From Rhodoferax antarcticus ANT.BR (GTDB lineage: Bacteria > Pseudomonadota > Gammaproteobacteria > Burkholderiales > Burkholderiaceae_C): DNA of 64,000 bases. Location of the stretch: positions 745,496-809,495 of the forward strand of contig NZ_MSYM01000013.1 of assembly GCF_001938565.1 (NCBI RefSeq), read 5' to 3'. Shown one piece after another: positions 24,881 through 35,239 of the stretch (position 1 is the first letter of the stretch; the number at the start of each line of letters is the position of its first letter). Position numbers and translations under genes: made by a program. The notes below the pieces were generated by a model. The model did no database searches. It had not been told where the DNA came from and saw only the letters and a list, made by a program, of their open reading frames with translations.

Positions 24881-25429
24881 TTAGGGTGCGGGGCTTTTCG
24901 GCTCTTCTTCCGTCAAGTAGCGCGCGATGTAAAAACCTTGGCCCACCAGGAAAACCAGCGGAAAGGCATAGCCCCAGATTTTGAAATTAACCCAGGCATC
25001 AGTGCTGAAATAGGCCGCCACGTAACCATTGATGATGGCCATGAAAGCGCTGTAGCCGATCCACAGCACATTCAGGCGCATCCACACCGGCTCTGGCAGG
25101 GTCAGCTGGCTGCCCAGCAGCGCTTTGAGAAAGTTCTTTTTGTAAACCCATACCGCCACGCCCAGCCCGATGGCCATGGCCGCGTACAACACGCTGGGTT
25201 TCCATTTGATGAAACGCTCGTCTTGCAGCACCAGCGTTAGTGTGCCGAACACCAGGATCAGCGCCAGGGTGATCTTGTGCATGGTGGTCAGCTTTTTGTC
25301 GATGGCGTAGATCACCGCCATTTGCACCACCGTGGCGGCCATCAACACGCCGGTGCCGATGTAAATGTCGTAAAGCTTGAACGCGCCAAAAAACAGCAGG
25401 ATGGGAAAGAAGTCGATAAGTATTTTCAT
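24881..25429 (-). CDS. yciB: Inner-membrane-spanning protein YciB (septation protein A)
   Basis: A 182-aa integral membrane protein with about five hydrophobic segments. The family start [26 protein letters not shown] and the conserved [14 protein letters not shown] are present. YciB/IspZ affects cell-envelope synthesis and septation. It overlaps the msrB stop region by 4 bases (25426-25429), showing one transcript with msrB. Confidence 0.94.
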   Translation of the reverse strand: MKILIDFFPILLFFGAFKLYDIYIGTGVLMAATVVQMAVIYAIDKKLTTMHKITLALILVFGTLTLVLQDERFIKWKPSVLYAAMAIGLGVAVWVYKKNFLKALLGSQLTLPEPVWMRLNVLWIGYSAFMAIINGYVAAYFSTDAWVNFKIWGYAFPLVFLVGQGFYIARYLTEEEPKSPAP

Positions 25430-25833
25430 GAAGCCTCGAAGTTTAACGAGGCCGAGTTCATGCAGTAGCGCAAGCCAGTGGGTGTGGGGCCGTCGTCAAA
25501 CACATGACCCAGATGTGCGCCGCACTGGGCACACACGGTTTCAACACGCGCCATGCCGAAGCTATGGTCAGTGATGTCGGTGATGGCGCCAGGCACGGCC
25601 AGCGAAAAGCTTGGCCAGCCGCAGTGCGCGTCAAACTTGGTGTCTGCATCAAACAGCTTGTTGCCGCAGCAGATGCAGTGGTAGCTGCCGTCGGCCCAGT
25701 GGCGCTCATATTTGCCGGTAAACGCACGCTCGGTGGCTGCCTGCCGCGTGACAGAGAAGGCACCATGTTCGGCGCCCTTTTCTTTCAGGACTTCTTGCCA
25801 CTGCTCTTCAGTTTTCTGGATGGGGAACGTCAT
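25426..25833 (-). CDS. msrB: Peptide-methionine (R)-S-oxide reductase MsrB
   Basis: Repairs methionine-R-sulfoxide in proteins. The protein is 135 aa with the zinc-binding CxxC pairs ([21 protein letters not shown]), the GWPSF loop, and the nucleophilic cysteine in [10 protein letters not shown]. It overlaps yciB by 4 bases and follows selO by 19 nt on the minus strand; selO and msrB both relate to oxidative-stress protection. Confidence 0.95.
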   Translation of the reverse strand: MTFPIQKTEEQWQEVLKEKGAEHGAFSVTRQAATERAFTGKYERHWADGSYHCICCGNKLFDADTKFDAHCGWPSFSLAVPGAITDITDHSFGMARVETVCAQCGAHLGHVFDDGPTPTGLRYCMNSASLNFEAS

Positions 25834-25852
25834 TTTTTCGTCTCAATTGGGT

Positions 25853-27328
25853 TCATGAGCTGCAACTGATCTCGATATGGCTGGCCCAGTCGGGTGGAAA
25901 ACCAGCCATCTGCTCGAATTCGGGGTGCTCATCATACGGGCATGACAGCACATTTAACAGGCTGCTCACGCCGGTGAAATCTTTGCGCTGGGCAGCGTCG
26001 ATGGCGCCCTGGGCCAGGTAGTTGCGCAGCACAAACTTCGGATTCAATTTAAGCATCAAATCAGCCTCTAGCACTTGTGCTGATTGCGCTATATGCTCTG
26101 AATAACGCAGCATCCAGTCATCAAAGGCGGAGCGACTGATAAACAGATCGCGCACCGGCTCGAAGTTTTGGCTCAAGCGGGCGTGGCTCAAGCGGCGCCA
26201 AAAGATGGTGTAGTCCACCCGGTCCTGCCTCAGCAGCGCCAGCGTGCTTTTGATCAGGGACGCGGTATCGGCTGTCTGGGCCAGCCCGAGTTTGGCGCAC
26301 ATCAGTTGCTGGTAATGCTGTGCGTAGGTTGGGTCAAAAGCTTTCAATGCCTGTTCCGCCAGCGCTTGGTCTTGAATCAGCGGTAGCAACGCGCTCGCCA
26401 GGGCGAACAGGTTCCAGTTGGCGACCTGTGGCTGCTGGTCAAACGCATAACGCCCACCGCGGTCGGTGTGGTTGCAAATGTGGCCAGGGTCAAACGCATC
26501 CAGAAAAGCAAACGGACCGTAGTCCATGGTCAAGCCCAGAATGCTCATGTTGTCGGTGTTCATCACGCCATGGCAAAACCCCACTGCCTGCCAGTGCGCC
26601 ACCATCACCGCGGTGCGCTCAACCACCGCCTGCAGCCATGTGGCGTAAGCGTTGTCACCCAGTGTTGGCTGGCTGCGGCAGGCTGGGTAAAAGTTGTCAA
26701 TGACAAAGTCTGCCAGTGTCTTGAGTTCAGTGGCCTGGCCGCGGCTAGCAAAGTGCTCGAAGTGACCAAAGCGGATGAAGCTCGGGGCGAGGCGCGTCAC
26801 CACGGCGGCGGTTTCCAGGGTTTCGCGCAGCACCGGTGCATCGGAGCCAGTGACACACAGCGCCCGAGTGGTGGGCACGCCCAGCGCGTGCATGGCTTCA
26901 GAGCACAAAAATTCGCGGATGCTGCTGCGCAACACGGCGCGGCCGTCGCCCATGCGTGAATACGGCGTGAGGCCTGAGCCTTTGAGCTGGATTTCCCAGC
27001 CCTGTGCCTCGCCCAGCAAAATCGCCCGGCCATCGCCCAGTTGCCCCGCCCAGTTGCCAAACTGGTGACCGCTGTAAACGCTGGCCAGCGGCTGGGTGCC
27101 CGAGATTGGCTGGTTGCCCGAGAGCGCTTGCAGCAAGCCGGGCAAATCTGTCCAGCCATCATTCAGCCCGAGCAGCGCGGCGGCGCTTTGGCTTTTGCCT
27201 ACCCAATAGGGTTTGGGTAGCGGTTGCGGTGCCAGCGGGGTAAAAAAACGCTCACCCAGGCGGTGAAACCGGTTGTTCCAGACCAGTGGTGTTTTGACCA
27301 GTTGCAAAGAGGTGGCGGGCGCGTTCAT
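25853..27328 (-). CDS. selO: Protein adenylyltransferase SelO (YdiU)
   Basis: Pseudokinase-fold enzyme that transfers AMP to protein hydroxyl groups. The protein is 491 aa with [49 protein letters not shown], the active-site [27 protein letters not shown] and NWNLFALA. The start MNAPATSLQ at 27328 is preferred; MRPM at 27337 is an alternative three codons upstream. Many bacterial SelO proteins are near this length, and no C-terminal selenocysteine-type tail is seen, only a final ISCSS. An element copy lies at about 26050-26104. Confidence 0.95.
   Translation of the reverse strand: MNAPATSLQLVKTPLVWNNRFHRLGERFFTPLAPQPLPKPYWVGKSQSAAALLGLNDGWTDLPGLLQALSGNQPISGTQPLASVYSGHQFGNWAGQLGDGRAILLGEAQGWEIQLKGSGLTPYSRMGDGRAVLRSSIREFLCSEAMHALGVPTTRALCVTGSDAPVLRETLETAAVVTRLAPSFIRFGHFEHFASRGQATELKTLADFVIDNFYPACRSQPTLGDNAYATWLQAVVERTAVMVAHWQAVGFCHGVMNTDNMSILGLTMDYGPFAFLDAFDPGHICNHTDRGGRYAFDQQPQVANWNLFALASALLPLIQDQALAEQALKAFDPTYAQHYQQLMCAKLGLAQTADTASLIKSTLALLRQDRVDYTIFWRRLSHARLSQNFEPVRDLFISRSAFDDWMLRYSEHIAQSAQVLEADLMLKLNPKFVLRNYLAQGAIDAAQRKDFTGVSSLLNVLSCPYDEHPEFEQMAGFPPDWASHIEISCSS
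26050..26106 (+). repeat. Interspersed palindromic element inside selO
   Basis: Diverged copy with AAATCAGCCTCTAGCACTTG, then GATTGCGCTATATGCT. It is in frame in selO. Confidence 0.6.
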
Positions 27329-27484
27329 GGGCCGCATTGTGGGGTGGTGGCGACAAACCCTGCGCTGAAAGGGGCATCCGGAAAATGGCTGCCAGGCGCT
27401 GTCAGCCAATGGTTTTGGTACGGTTTTGGGCCTGGATTTCGCAGTACGATGCGTGGCTAAATTAAACCTAAGAGGAGCCGAGAC

Positions 27485-29128
<1,644 letters not shown>

Positions 29129-29152
29129 GCGCTGCTTGGCACACCGCACTGC

Positions 29153-30058
29153 ATGGCGTTTTTTACCCTGTCTTTGTTGAATGGCATCAGCTACGGGCTG
29201 CTGCTGTTTTTGCTGAGTTCGGGGCTGACGCTGATCTGGGGAATGATGGGCGTGCTTAACTTCGCCCACGCGTCCTTTTATATGGTGGGGGCGTATCTGG
29301 CCTACACGTTGAGTGGCTGGCTGGGCTTTTGGCCGGCGCTGCTGCTGGCGCCGTTGGGCGTGGGGCTGCTAGGCGCCGCCTTTGAGCGCCTGGGCTTGCG
29401 CTTGGTGCGTCGTTTTGGCCACATGTCCGAGCTGCTGATCACCTTTGGCCTCTCTTACATCCTGGTGGAGCTAGTGCAACTCATCTGGGGCCGCAGCTCG
29501 GTCGATTACCGGGTGCCGCCAGCGCTTGACGGGCCACTGTTTACCCTGTTTGACAACCAGTTCCCGATGTACCGCGCGTTCATCATGGCTGTGACGCTGC
29601 TGGTGCTGGCTGCGCTGGCGTGGCTGGTGCGTACCCGCGCCGGGCTGGTGATTCGCGCGGCGCTGACGCAACCGGACATGGCGCAGGCGCTGGGGCACAA
29701 CGTGCCGCGGGTATTCACGGTGGTGTTTGGGGTCGGTTGTGCGCTGGCTGGGCTGGCAGGGGTGCTGGGCGGCAATGCGTTTGTCACTGAGCCGGGCATG
29801 GCTCAGGCGCTGGGCGGCGTGGTGTTTGTGGTGGTGGTGGTGGGTGGGCTGGGCTCGCTCAAGGGCGCGTTTGTGGCGTCGATGGCGATTGGGCTGCTGC
29901 AGACCTTTGTGGTGGCGCTGGACGTGGCGCTGCTGCCTGCGCTCCCACTGAAGATCAGCCAGCTGGCCCCGGTGTTGCCCTATGCGGTGATGGTGCTGAT
30001 GCTGATACTGCGGCCACAGGGTTTGATGGGGAGCGCGCAGCGTCATGGTGCATATTGA
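29153..30058 (+). CDS. livH: Branched-chain amino acid-type ABC transporter permease LivH
   Basis: A 301-aa inner-membrane permease of the HAAT family with about eight hydrophobic segments. The family features LFLLSSGLTLIWGMMGVLNFAHASFYMVGAYLAY (N-terminal) and FGVGCALAGLAGVLGG are clear. It overlaps livM by 4 bases. Such permeases import branched-chain amino acids but also amides, urea or aromatic and short acyl acids. The acyl-CoA ligase next door makes a carboxylate substrate plausible here. Confidence 0.92.
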   Translation: MAFFTLSLLNGISYGLLLFLLSSGLTLIWGMMGVLNFAHASFYMVGAYLAYTLSGWLGFWPALLLAPLGVGLLGAAFERLGLRLVRRFGHMSELLITFGLSYILVELVQLIWGRSSVDYRVPPALDGPLFTLFDNQFPMYRAFIMAVTLLVLAALAWLVRTRAGLVIRAALTQPDMAQALGHNVPRVFTVVFGVGCALAGLAGVLGGNAFVTEPGMAQALGGVVFVVVVVGGLGSLKGAFVASMAIGLLQTFVVALDVALLPALPLKISQLAPVLPYAVMVLMLILRPQGLMGSAQRHGAY

Positions 30059-31338
30059 GCGATGGTCAGGTTGTGGGGGCTGAAGTGAATCGCCCCAGTG
30101 ACTTGGCGGTCACACAGCATCCCAACAAGCTTCCCCAGGCGCTGGTATGGGGTGCTTATGCGCTGCTGCTGGCTCTGGCACCGCTGTTGCTGACCAGCAG
30201 CCTGAACCAGTCGCTGCTGAGCCAGATGGGCATCGCCATCATCGTCTGCCTGAGCTACAACCTGCTGCTGGGGCAAGGCGGCATGGTGAGTTTTGGCCAT
30301 GCGGTGTATTCGGGTCTGGGTGCGTTTCTGGCCATTCATACCTTGAACAGGGTCACTGACGGCTGGCCGCTGCCGGTGAGTCTGATCCCGCTGGTAGGCG
30401 GTTTGGGCAGTGCCGCTCTAGCGCTGGCGCTGGGCTGGGTGACCACCCGGCGTGCAGGCACCGCGTTTGCCATGATCACTTTTGGCATGGGCGAGCTGCT
30501 TTGGGCCACTGCTTTGGTGCTGCCGGGTTTTTTTGGCGGCGAGGGCGGGGTGTCGGGCAACCGGGTGGCGGGCAGCGCACCACTCGGCCTGACGTTTGGG
30601 CCGCAAATCCAGTTGTATTACCTGATTGCGCTGTACACGCTGGTTTGCACCGCGCTCATGTATGCCCTGACCCGCACGCCGCTGGGGCGCCTGCTGAACG
30701 CGGTGCGTGACAACCCACAGCGTGTGGCCTTTGTTGGCTACAACCCGCAGAAGGTGCGTTACATGGTGTTTGTGATGGCGGCCTTTTTTGCTGGTATCGC
30801 TGGCGGTTTGTCGGCCTTGCACTATGAAATAGTGACGGCCGAGGTCTTTAGCGCGCAGCGCTCGGGGGCTTATCTGCTGTTCACCTTTATCGGTGGCACC
30901 ACTTTTTTCTTTGGCCCGGTGCTGGGCGCGGTGCTGATGGTGTTGGGCTTAGGGCTGTTACCGGGCCTTACCCCCGCCTGGCTGCTGTATCTGGGTGTGG
31001 TGTTTGTGGCGACGGTGATGGTCGCGCCCGGTGGCTTGGCCGGGCTGCTGGTGGCGCTGTGGCGGCAGGCCGGTCAGGGTGCGTGGCGGCGGCTGTGGCC
31101 AACGCAGCTGGCGTTGGCTGCTTCGACTTTAATAGCTGTTGGCCCTTTATATATATGGGTTGAGATGACTTTTCGCTTGCAACAAGCGGATGTGCTGGCG
31201 CCCACCCTGTTGCTGCTGGGAGTGACGCTGGATGCGCGCAGCCCGGTTAGCTGGGCCGGCTGCGGGGTGGTGAGCCTGCTGGGCGCGGGGCTGTGGCTGG
31301 CAAGCAGGCGCGCACTGGCGCAGAAAGTGGCGTCATGA
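30055..31338 (+). CDS. livM: Branched-chain amino acid-type ABC transporter permease LivM
   Basis: Second permease of the same transporter. The core family sequence is YNLLLGQGGMVSFGHAVYSGLGAF and later GIAGGLSALHYEIVTAEVFSAQRSGAYLLFTFIGGTTFFFGPVLGAVLM. At 427 aa it is about 80-90 residues longer than most LivM proteins; the excess is a C-terminal tail with two more hydrophobic segments and a repeat-like stretch at about 31128. The start is uncertain: a TTG at 30055 overlaps the livH stop, and GTG codons at 30073 and 30085 are alternatives. It overlaps livG by 4 bases. Confidence 0.88.
   Translation: MSDGQVVGAEVNRPSDLAVTQHPNKLPQALVWGAYALLLALAPLLLTSSLNQSLLSQMGIAIIVCLSYNLLLGQGGMVSFGHAVYSGLGAFLAIHTLNRVTDGWPLPVSLIPLVGGLGSAALALALGWVTTRRAGTAFAMITFGMGELLWATALVLPGFFGGEGGVSGNRVAGSAPLGLTFGPQIQLYYLIALYTLVCTALMYALTRTPLGRLLNAVRDNPQRVAFVGYNPQKVRYMVFVMAAFFAGIAGGLSALHYEIVTAEVFSAQRSGAYLLFTFIGGTTFFFGPVLGAVLMVLGLGLLPGLTPAWLLYLGVVFVATVMVAPGGLAGLLVALWRQAGQGAWRRLWPTQLALAASTLIAVGPLYIWVEMTFRLQQADVLAPTLLLLGVTLDARSPVSWAGCGVVSLLGAGLWLASRRALAQKVAS
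31128..31176 (-). repeat. Probable palindromic element in livM 3' end
   Basis: TTTAATAGCTGTTGGCCCTT followed by TATATATATGGGTT resembles the reverse of the element. It is diverged, so only likely. Confidence 0.45.
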
Positions 31339-32153
31339 CGCGCACTTTTGACCCACAGGCAAACGCAGCCTCGCACGCTCCCGCGCTGGAACTCAAAGCC
31401 CTGCACAAGCGTTTTGACCAGACCGAGATCGTTCGCGACATCAGCTTGACGGTGCAGACCGGCGAGCGCGTGGCCATCATCGGCCCCAACGGCGCGGGCA
31501 AGTCCACGCTGTTTGACTTGATCAGCGGCCGCCATGCACCCAGTAGCGGCCAGATTTGGCTGGGCGGGGACCGCATTGACGGCAAAAAACCTTTTGAGAT
31601 CAACCATAAGGGCCTGTCGCGCAGTTTTCAGATCAGTCAGCTGTTTCCCACGCTGAGCGTGTTTGAAAACCTGCGCTGCGCGATGCTGTGGCAGCAGGGC
31701 CTGGGCTACGCCTTCTGCAAGCTGCTGGCCAGCCAGACCGACACCAACCATCGCACCCGTGCGCTGATGCAGCGCCTGCAACTCGTCGACGCCTGTGACA
31801 CGCCCGCCCAGCACCTGAGCTACGCCCAGCAACGCGCGCTGGAGCTGGGCATGGCGCTGGCCAGCGACCCAGCCGTGCTGCTGCTCGATGAGCCCACAGC
31901 AGGCATGAGCCAGTCTGAGACCAGCCATTTCATGACGCTGATTGCCGCGCTAACGCCAGGTAAAACGCTACTGATAGTAGAGCATGATATGTCCGTAGTA
32001 TTTGGGTTAGCGACCAAAATTGCAGTGATTGTTCAAGGCGAGTTGCTGGCCTTTGGCACGCCTGATGCGGTGCGCGCCAACCCACTGGTGCAGCAAGCCT
32101 ATCTGGGCGCGGTGCCGTTGGCATCATGCGCTGACCAAACCGTTTTAGCGTGA
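31335..32153 (+). CDS. livG: ABC transporter ATP-binding protein LivG
   Basis: First ATPase of the HAAT transporter, 272 aa. Walker A GPNGAGKSTLFDLI (about residue 50), a signature region reading QHLSYAQQRALELGMALAS (the usual LSGGQ is degenerate as LSYAQQ, as often in LivG), Walker B VLLLDEPTAG and the switch His in IVEHDMSVVF. The ATG at 31335 overlaps the livM stop; a longer frame upstream is out of family range. Confidence 0.93.
   Translation: MTRTFDPQANAASHAPALELKALHKRFDQTEIVRDISLTVQTGERVAIIGPNGAGKSTLFDLISGRHAPSSGQIWLGGDRIDGKKPFEINHKGLSRSFQISQLFPTLSVFENLRCAMLWQQGLGYAFCKLLASQTDTNHRTRALMQRLQLVDACDTPAQHLSYAQQRALELGMALASDPAVLLLDEPTAGMSQSETSHFMTLIAALTPGKTLLIVEHDMSVVFGLATKIAVIVQGELLAFGTPDAVRANPLVQQAYLGAVPLASCADQTVLA
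31970..32022 (-). repeat. Possible palindromic element in livG
   Basis: GTAGTATTTGGGTTAGCG then ACCAAAAT resembles a reverse copy, but it covers conserved LivG sequence around the switch histidine. The similarity is weak. Confidence 0.25.
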
Positions 32154-32159
32154 CGCACC

Positions 32160-32855
32160 ATGCTGACTATTCACAAGCTCACGGCGGGTTACGGCAAAAG
32201 CCAGGTGCTGCAAGGTGTGTCGATGCTGGTGAACGCGGGCGAAGTGGTGGCGCTGCTGGGGCGCAATGGCTCGGGCCGCACCACGCTGGCCAAAGCGATC
32301 ATGGGTCTGGTGCCAGCGCAGGGCAGCATCACCTGGCAGGGCCGTGAGTTGCTGGGCCAGACAACGTTTGATATCGCCCGTGCCGGGCTGGGCTATGTGC
32401 CTGAGAGCCGCGATGTATTTGCTGATTTGACGGTGGTACAAAACCTCTTGCTCGGCCAAAAGCCCGGCCAGCCAGTGGGCCGCTGGCGTCTGGAAGACAT
32501 GCTGGCGCTGTTCCCGCAACTGCAACAGCGTTTGAACGTCAAAGCCGGTGTGCTATCAGGCGGTGAGCAGCAAATGCTGGCCCTGAGCCGCACGTTGATG
32601 GGTAACCCCGAGCTGATCATCATCGACGAGCCGACCGAGGGCCTGGCACCGCAGCTGGTGGCGCAAGTGGGCGCGTTTCTGAAAACGCTCAAGGCCAAAG
32701 GTGTGTCGGTGCTGCTGATTGAGCAAAAACTCACTATCGCACTGGATGTGTCAGACCGTTGCTTGGTCATGGGCCAGGGCCGCATCGTCTTTGAAGGCCC
32801 ACCTGAGGCGCTGCTACAAGATCACGCGGTGCGCCAGGAGTGGCTGGCGGTGTAA
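32160..32855 (+). CDS. livF: ABC transporter ATP-binding protein LivF
   Basis: Second ATPase of the HAAT transporter, 231 aa. It has an unusual Walker A of GRNGSGRTTLAKAI, where the usual lysine of GxGKT/S is arginine. GYVPESRDVFADLTVVQNL, the signature VLSGGEQQMLALSRTLM and Walker B LIIIDEPTEGLAPQLV are also present. It closes the fatty acid / liv unit. No substrate-binding protein gene follows, because the CRISPR island begins 66 nt downstream. Confidence 0.93.
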   Translation: MLTIHKLTAGYGKSQVLQGVSMLVNAGEVVALLGRNGSGRTTLAKAIMGLVPAQGSITWQGRELLGQTTFDIARAGLGYVPESRDVFADLTVVQNLLLGQKPGQPVGRWRLEDMLALFPQLQQRLNVKAGVLSGGEQQMLALSRTLMGNPELIIIDEPTEGLAPQLVAQVGAFLKTLKAKGVSVLLIEQKLTIALDVSDRCLVMGQGRIVFEGPPEALLQDHAVRQEWLAV

Positions 32856-32869
32856 TTAGTGGTGCCGGT

Positions 32870-32884
32870 GGCAAGCTTGCCGCA
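32870..32884. promoter_or_regulatory. Palindromic cas operator candidate 1
   Basis: Contains GGCAAGCTTGCCGCA, ending 37 nt before the start codon at 32922. The same block is found before cas2 (45900) and cas1 (46403) at nearly the same distance. Its core GGCAAGCTTGCC is a perfect 12-base palindrome. The binding factor is unknown. Confidence 0.6.
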
Positions 32885-32921
32885 GCTGGTTTGGCCTAGT
32901 GCCACACCTAAACTGTGCGGC

Positions 32922-34094
32922 ATGAAACATCAAGCTGTCACACCCCAAACTTCGTTGCCCTTGCCAGCCACCTACCCACGTCGCGTTTTACTGGCCGTAA
33001 GCGGCCTCACCCCGCAAATCGTCACCGAAACGTTGTATGCCTTGGCGGCTGACGAATTTGCGCCGTTCATCCCCACGGAAGTCCACCTGATCACCAGCGC
33101 CGAGGGTGCCCGTCGCGCCGAACTCTCCTTGCTCAGCGACGACTTGGGCTGGTTTCACAAGCTCTGCAAAGACTACCACCTGCCTGGTGTGAAGTTTGAC
33201 CGCAGGCACATCCACATCATGCGCGATGCCAAAGGCCAACCGATGAACGACATCCGCAGCCCCGCCGACAACCGCGCCGCGGCAGACTTCATCACCGCGC
33301 AAGTCAGAAGCATCACCGCCGACAGCGGTTGCGCACTGCATGCCTCGATTGCCGGTGGTCGCAAAACCATGGGTTTTTACCTTGGCTACGCCCTGAGCCT
33401 GTTTGGTCGCCCACAAGACCGCCTGAGCCATGTGCTGGTGAGCGAACCGTTTGAATCGAGCTACGACTTTTTCTACCCCACGCCCTACAGCCGGGTGCTG
33501 CAAACCCGCGACGGCCAACTGGCCGACACCGCGCTGGCGCAAGTCACGCTGGCCGAAATCCCGTTTGTCAGTCTGCGCCACGGCCTGCCCACCAACTTGC
33601 TATCCGGTGTGGCCAGCTTCAACGACACCGTGGCTGCCGTGAATGCGTCGATGGCCCCAGCGCAGTTGACGCTGGACCTGGCGCGCCAATGCATTCACGC
33701 GGGTGGGCGTGAGGTGGACTTGCCACCGGCTGAGCTGGCCCTGCTGGCGGTGTTTGCACGCCAAACACTGCAAGGGCTGGAGCCCTTGGCGGCTCCCACC
33801 AAGGATGTACCCGACGTGATCTGGGCCAAACGTTACCTGCGCGAATACCGTCGCATCACCGGCACGCTGGCTGACATCGAATCCACCGAACGGGCGTTAA
33901 AAGACGGCATGGACGGCGATTATTTTTCACAACGCAAATCCAAGCTGGAGCGACGCTTGAAAACCGCACTGGGCCCCGCCGCTGCGGCTTATCGCATCAG
34001 CGACGGCGGCACGCGACCGAGGCGTTACGCGCTAACCCTGAGTCCAGATGCTGTACGATTTGCTCAAGATGTGGCGTTCAAGGAGGAAATTTGA
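32922..34094 (+). CDS. CARF plus winged-helix protein, NE0113 (Csm6-like / ring nuclease annotation)
   Basis: A 390-aa protein. The N-terminal half (about residues 20-195) matches the Cas_NE0113 family: RRVLLAVSGLTPQIVTETLYAL, then CALHASIAGGRKTMGFYLGYALSLFGR, a Rossmann-like CARF domain that should bind cyclic oligoadenylate. The C-terminal half (about 250-390) starts with IHAGGREVDLPPAELALLAVFA and continues in basic helices, reading as a winged-helix DNA-binding region rather than an HEPN RNase; no Rx4-6H motif is evident. Databases often call this family Csm6-type ring nuclease. Here a cyclic-oligoadenylate-responsive transcription regulator is equally likely. The gene starts the cmr operon and its stop overlaps cmr1. 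Confidence 0.75.
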   Translation: MKHQAVTPQTSLPLPATYPRRVLLAVSGLTPQIVTETLYALAADEFAPFIPTEVHLITSAEGARRAELSLLSDDLGWFHKLCKDYHLPGVKFDRRHIHIMRDAKGQPMNDIRSPADNRAAADFITAQVRSITADSGCALHASIAGGRKTMGFYLGYALSLFGRPQDRLSHVLVSEPFESSYDFFYPTPYSRVLQTRDGQLADTALAQVTLAEIPFVSLRHGLPTNLLSGVASFNDTVAAVNASMAPAQLTLDLARQCIHAGGREVDLPPAELALLAVFARQTLQGLEPLAAPTKDVPDVIWAKRYLREYRRITGTLADIESTERALKDGMDGDYFSQRKSKLERRLKTALGPAAAAYRISDGGTRPRRYALTLSPDAVRFAQDVAFKEEI

Positions 34095-35239
34095 TGACCA
34101 TGCAAACGCTGACCTACCAGGTCAGTTTCAATACACCCGCTTTTCTGGGTAATGCCGAACAACAAGCCCAGTGGCGCACGCCGCCGTTCAAGGCGCTGCT
34201 GCGGCAGTGGTGGCGGGTGGTGAAAGCGCCTGACGTGGGCTATGACCACCACGCTTTGCTGCGCTTGGAGAACGAATTGTTCGGCAGCGCCGGGGCGAGT
34301 GACGCGGATTCCACGGGTGGCGGGCGATCCAAGGTGCAGTTGAGGCTTTCGAGCTGGGACGCGGGTGGGTTAACTTCCGTTCCCACCGGGGAGATGGTAA
34401 GCCACACCGAGGTTCCGGGTGGAAAGGTAGGCGCGAACCTTTACTTGGGTTATGGCCCCATTGGAGGTCAAACGCGCAGTGCCATCAAACCCGGCTCCAG
34501 CGCACCCATCGCTCTCAAATTGCGATGTCCCATCGAGCATGGAGCCGACCTGCGAAAGGCCATGCAACTGGTCGCGTGGTTTGGCACCTTGGGTTCACGG
34601 TCGCGTAATGGGTGGGGCTCCTTGCATTTGGAGGCACCGTCTGGCGAGCAATCAGTGCTCGGCTTTTCAGATTTAGCCAATGCAAACTTTCTGATGGAGA
34701 CATCCCCACTTCTTTCACTGACAGACTGCCTCAGTCGCGATTGGCGCGCTGCCCTTGGTACGGATGACACCGCCCCCTTGGTCTGGAGGCTATTCCAGCT
34801 GGGTCCAAGAAACCAAGACGGCAAGTTGCCTCTTGAGCCTTTTGTAAAGTGGGAGGACGCAATGCGGGAACTCGCCCGCATCAAAATTGCGGTGCGTACT
34901 TCTGAATTCTTCAGCTTTCATAAACACGGGGGTGGCAAAGAGGGTCATCCGCAACCATTGCCGCGACATATCTTGGCTTATCCGGCTGGCAGTAAGCACA
35001 AAGTGGACGCCTCCGGCTGGAAAGATCAAGGACGCATGGCCAATCAAGTGGTTTTTAAGGTACATCGCTGGAAAACGGGCTTCACCGCAACCATCGCCCA
35101 TTTTCCCACTACAACTCCGCTGCATATGGCGCACAAGCTGCATTTACCTGACGCGCGCTTGGTTTGGCAAGAGGTACATCATTTGTTAGACGTTGAAAGA
35201 AGTAAAGGCTTGCTGCGGATCAAGGGAGTTCAAGCATGA
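34094..35239 (+). CDS. cmr1: Type III-B RAMP protein Cmr1
   Basis: Backbone/cap RAMP of the Cmr effector that holds the 3' side of crRNA and target RNA. The protein is 381 aa, starting with YQVSFNTPAFLGNAEQQAQWRTPPFKALLRQWWRVVKA, the characteristic Cmr1 N-terminus, and a glycine-rich stretch with GTLGSRSRNGWGSL. AGGAGG lies 7 nt upstream of the ATG at 34094, and the ATG overlaps the preceding stop (TGATG). The second half of the gene looks less GC-biased than its neighbours, compatible with foreign origin. Confidence 0.9.
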   Translation: MTMQTLTYQVSFNTPAFLGNAEQQAQWRTPPFKALLRQWWRVVKAPDVGYDHHALLRLENELFGSAGASDADSTGGGRSKVQLRLSSWDAGGLTSVPTGEMVSHTEVPGGKVGANLYLGYGPIGGQTRSAIKPGSSAPIALKLRCPIEHGADLRKAMQLVAWFGTLGSRSRNGWGSLHLEAPSGEQSVLGFSDLANANFLMETSPLLSLTDCLSRDWRAALGTDDTAPLVWRLFQLGPRNQDGKLPLEPFVKWEDAMRELARIKIAVRTSEFFSFHKHGGGKEGHPQPLPRHILAYPAGSKHKVDASGWKDQGRMANQVVFKVHRWKTGFTATIAHFPTTTPLHMAHKLHLPDARLVWQEVHHLLDVERSKGLLRIKGVQA

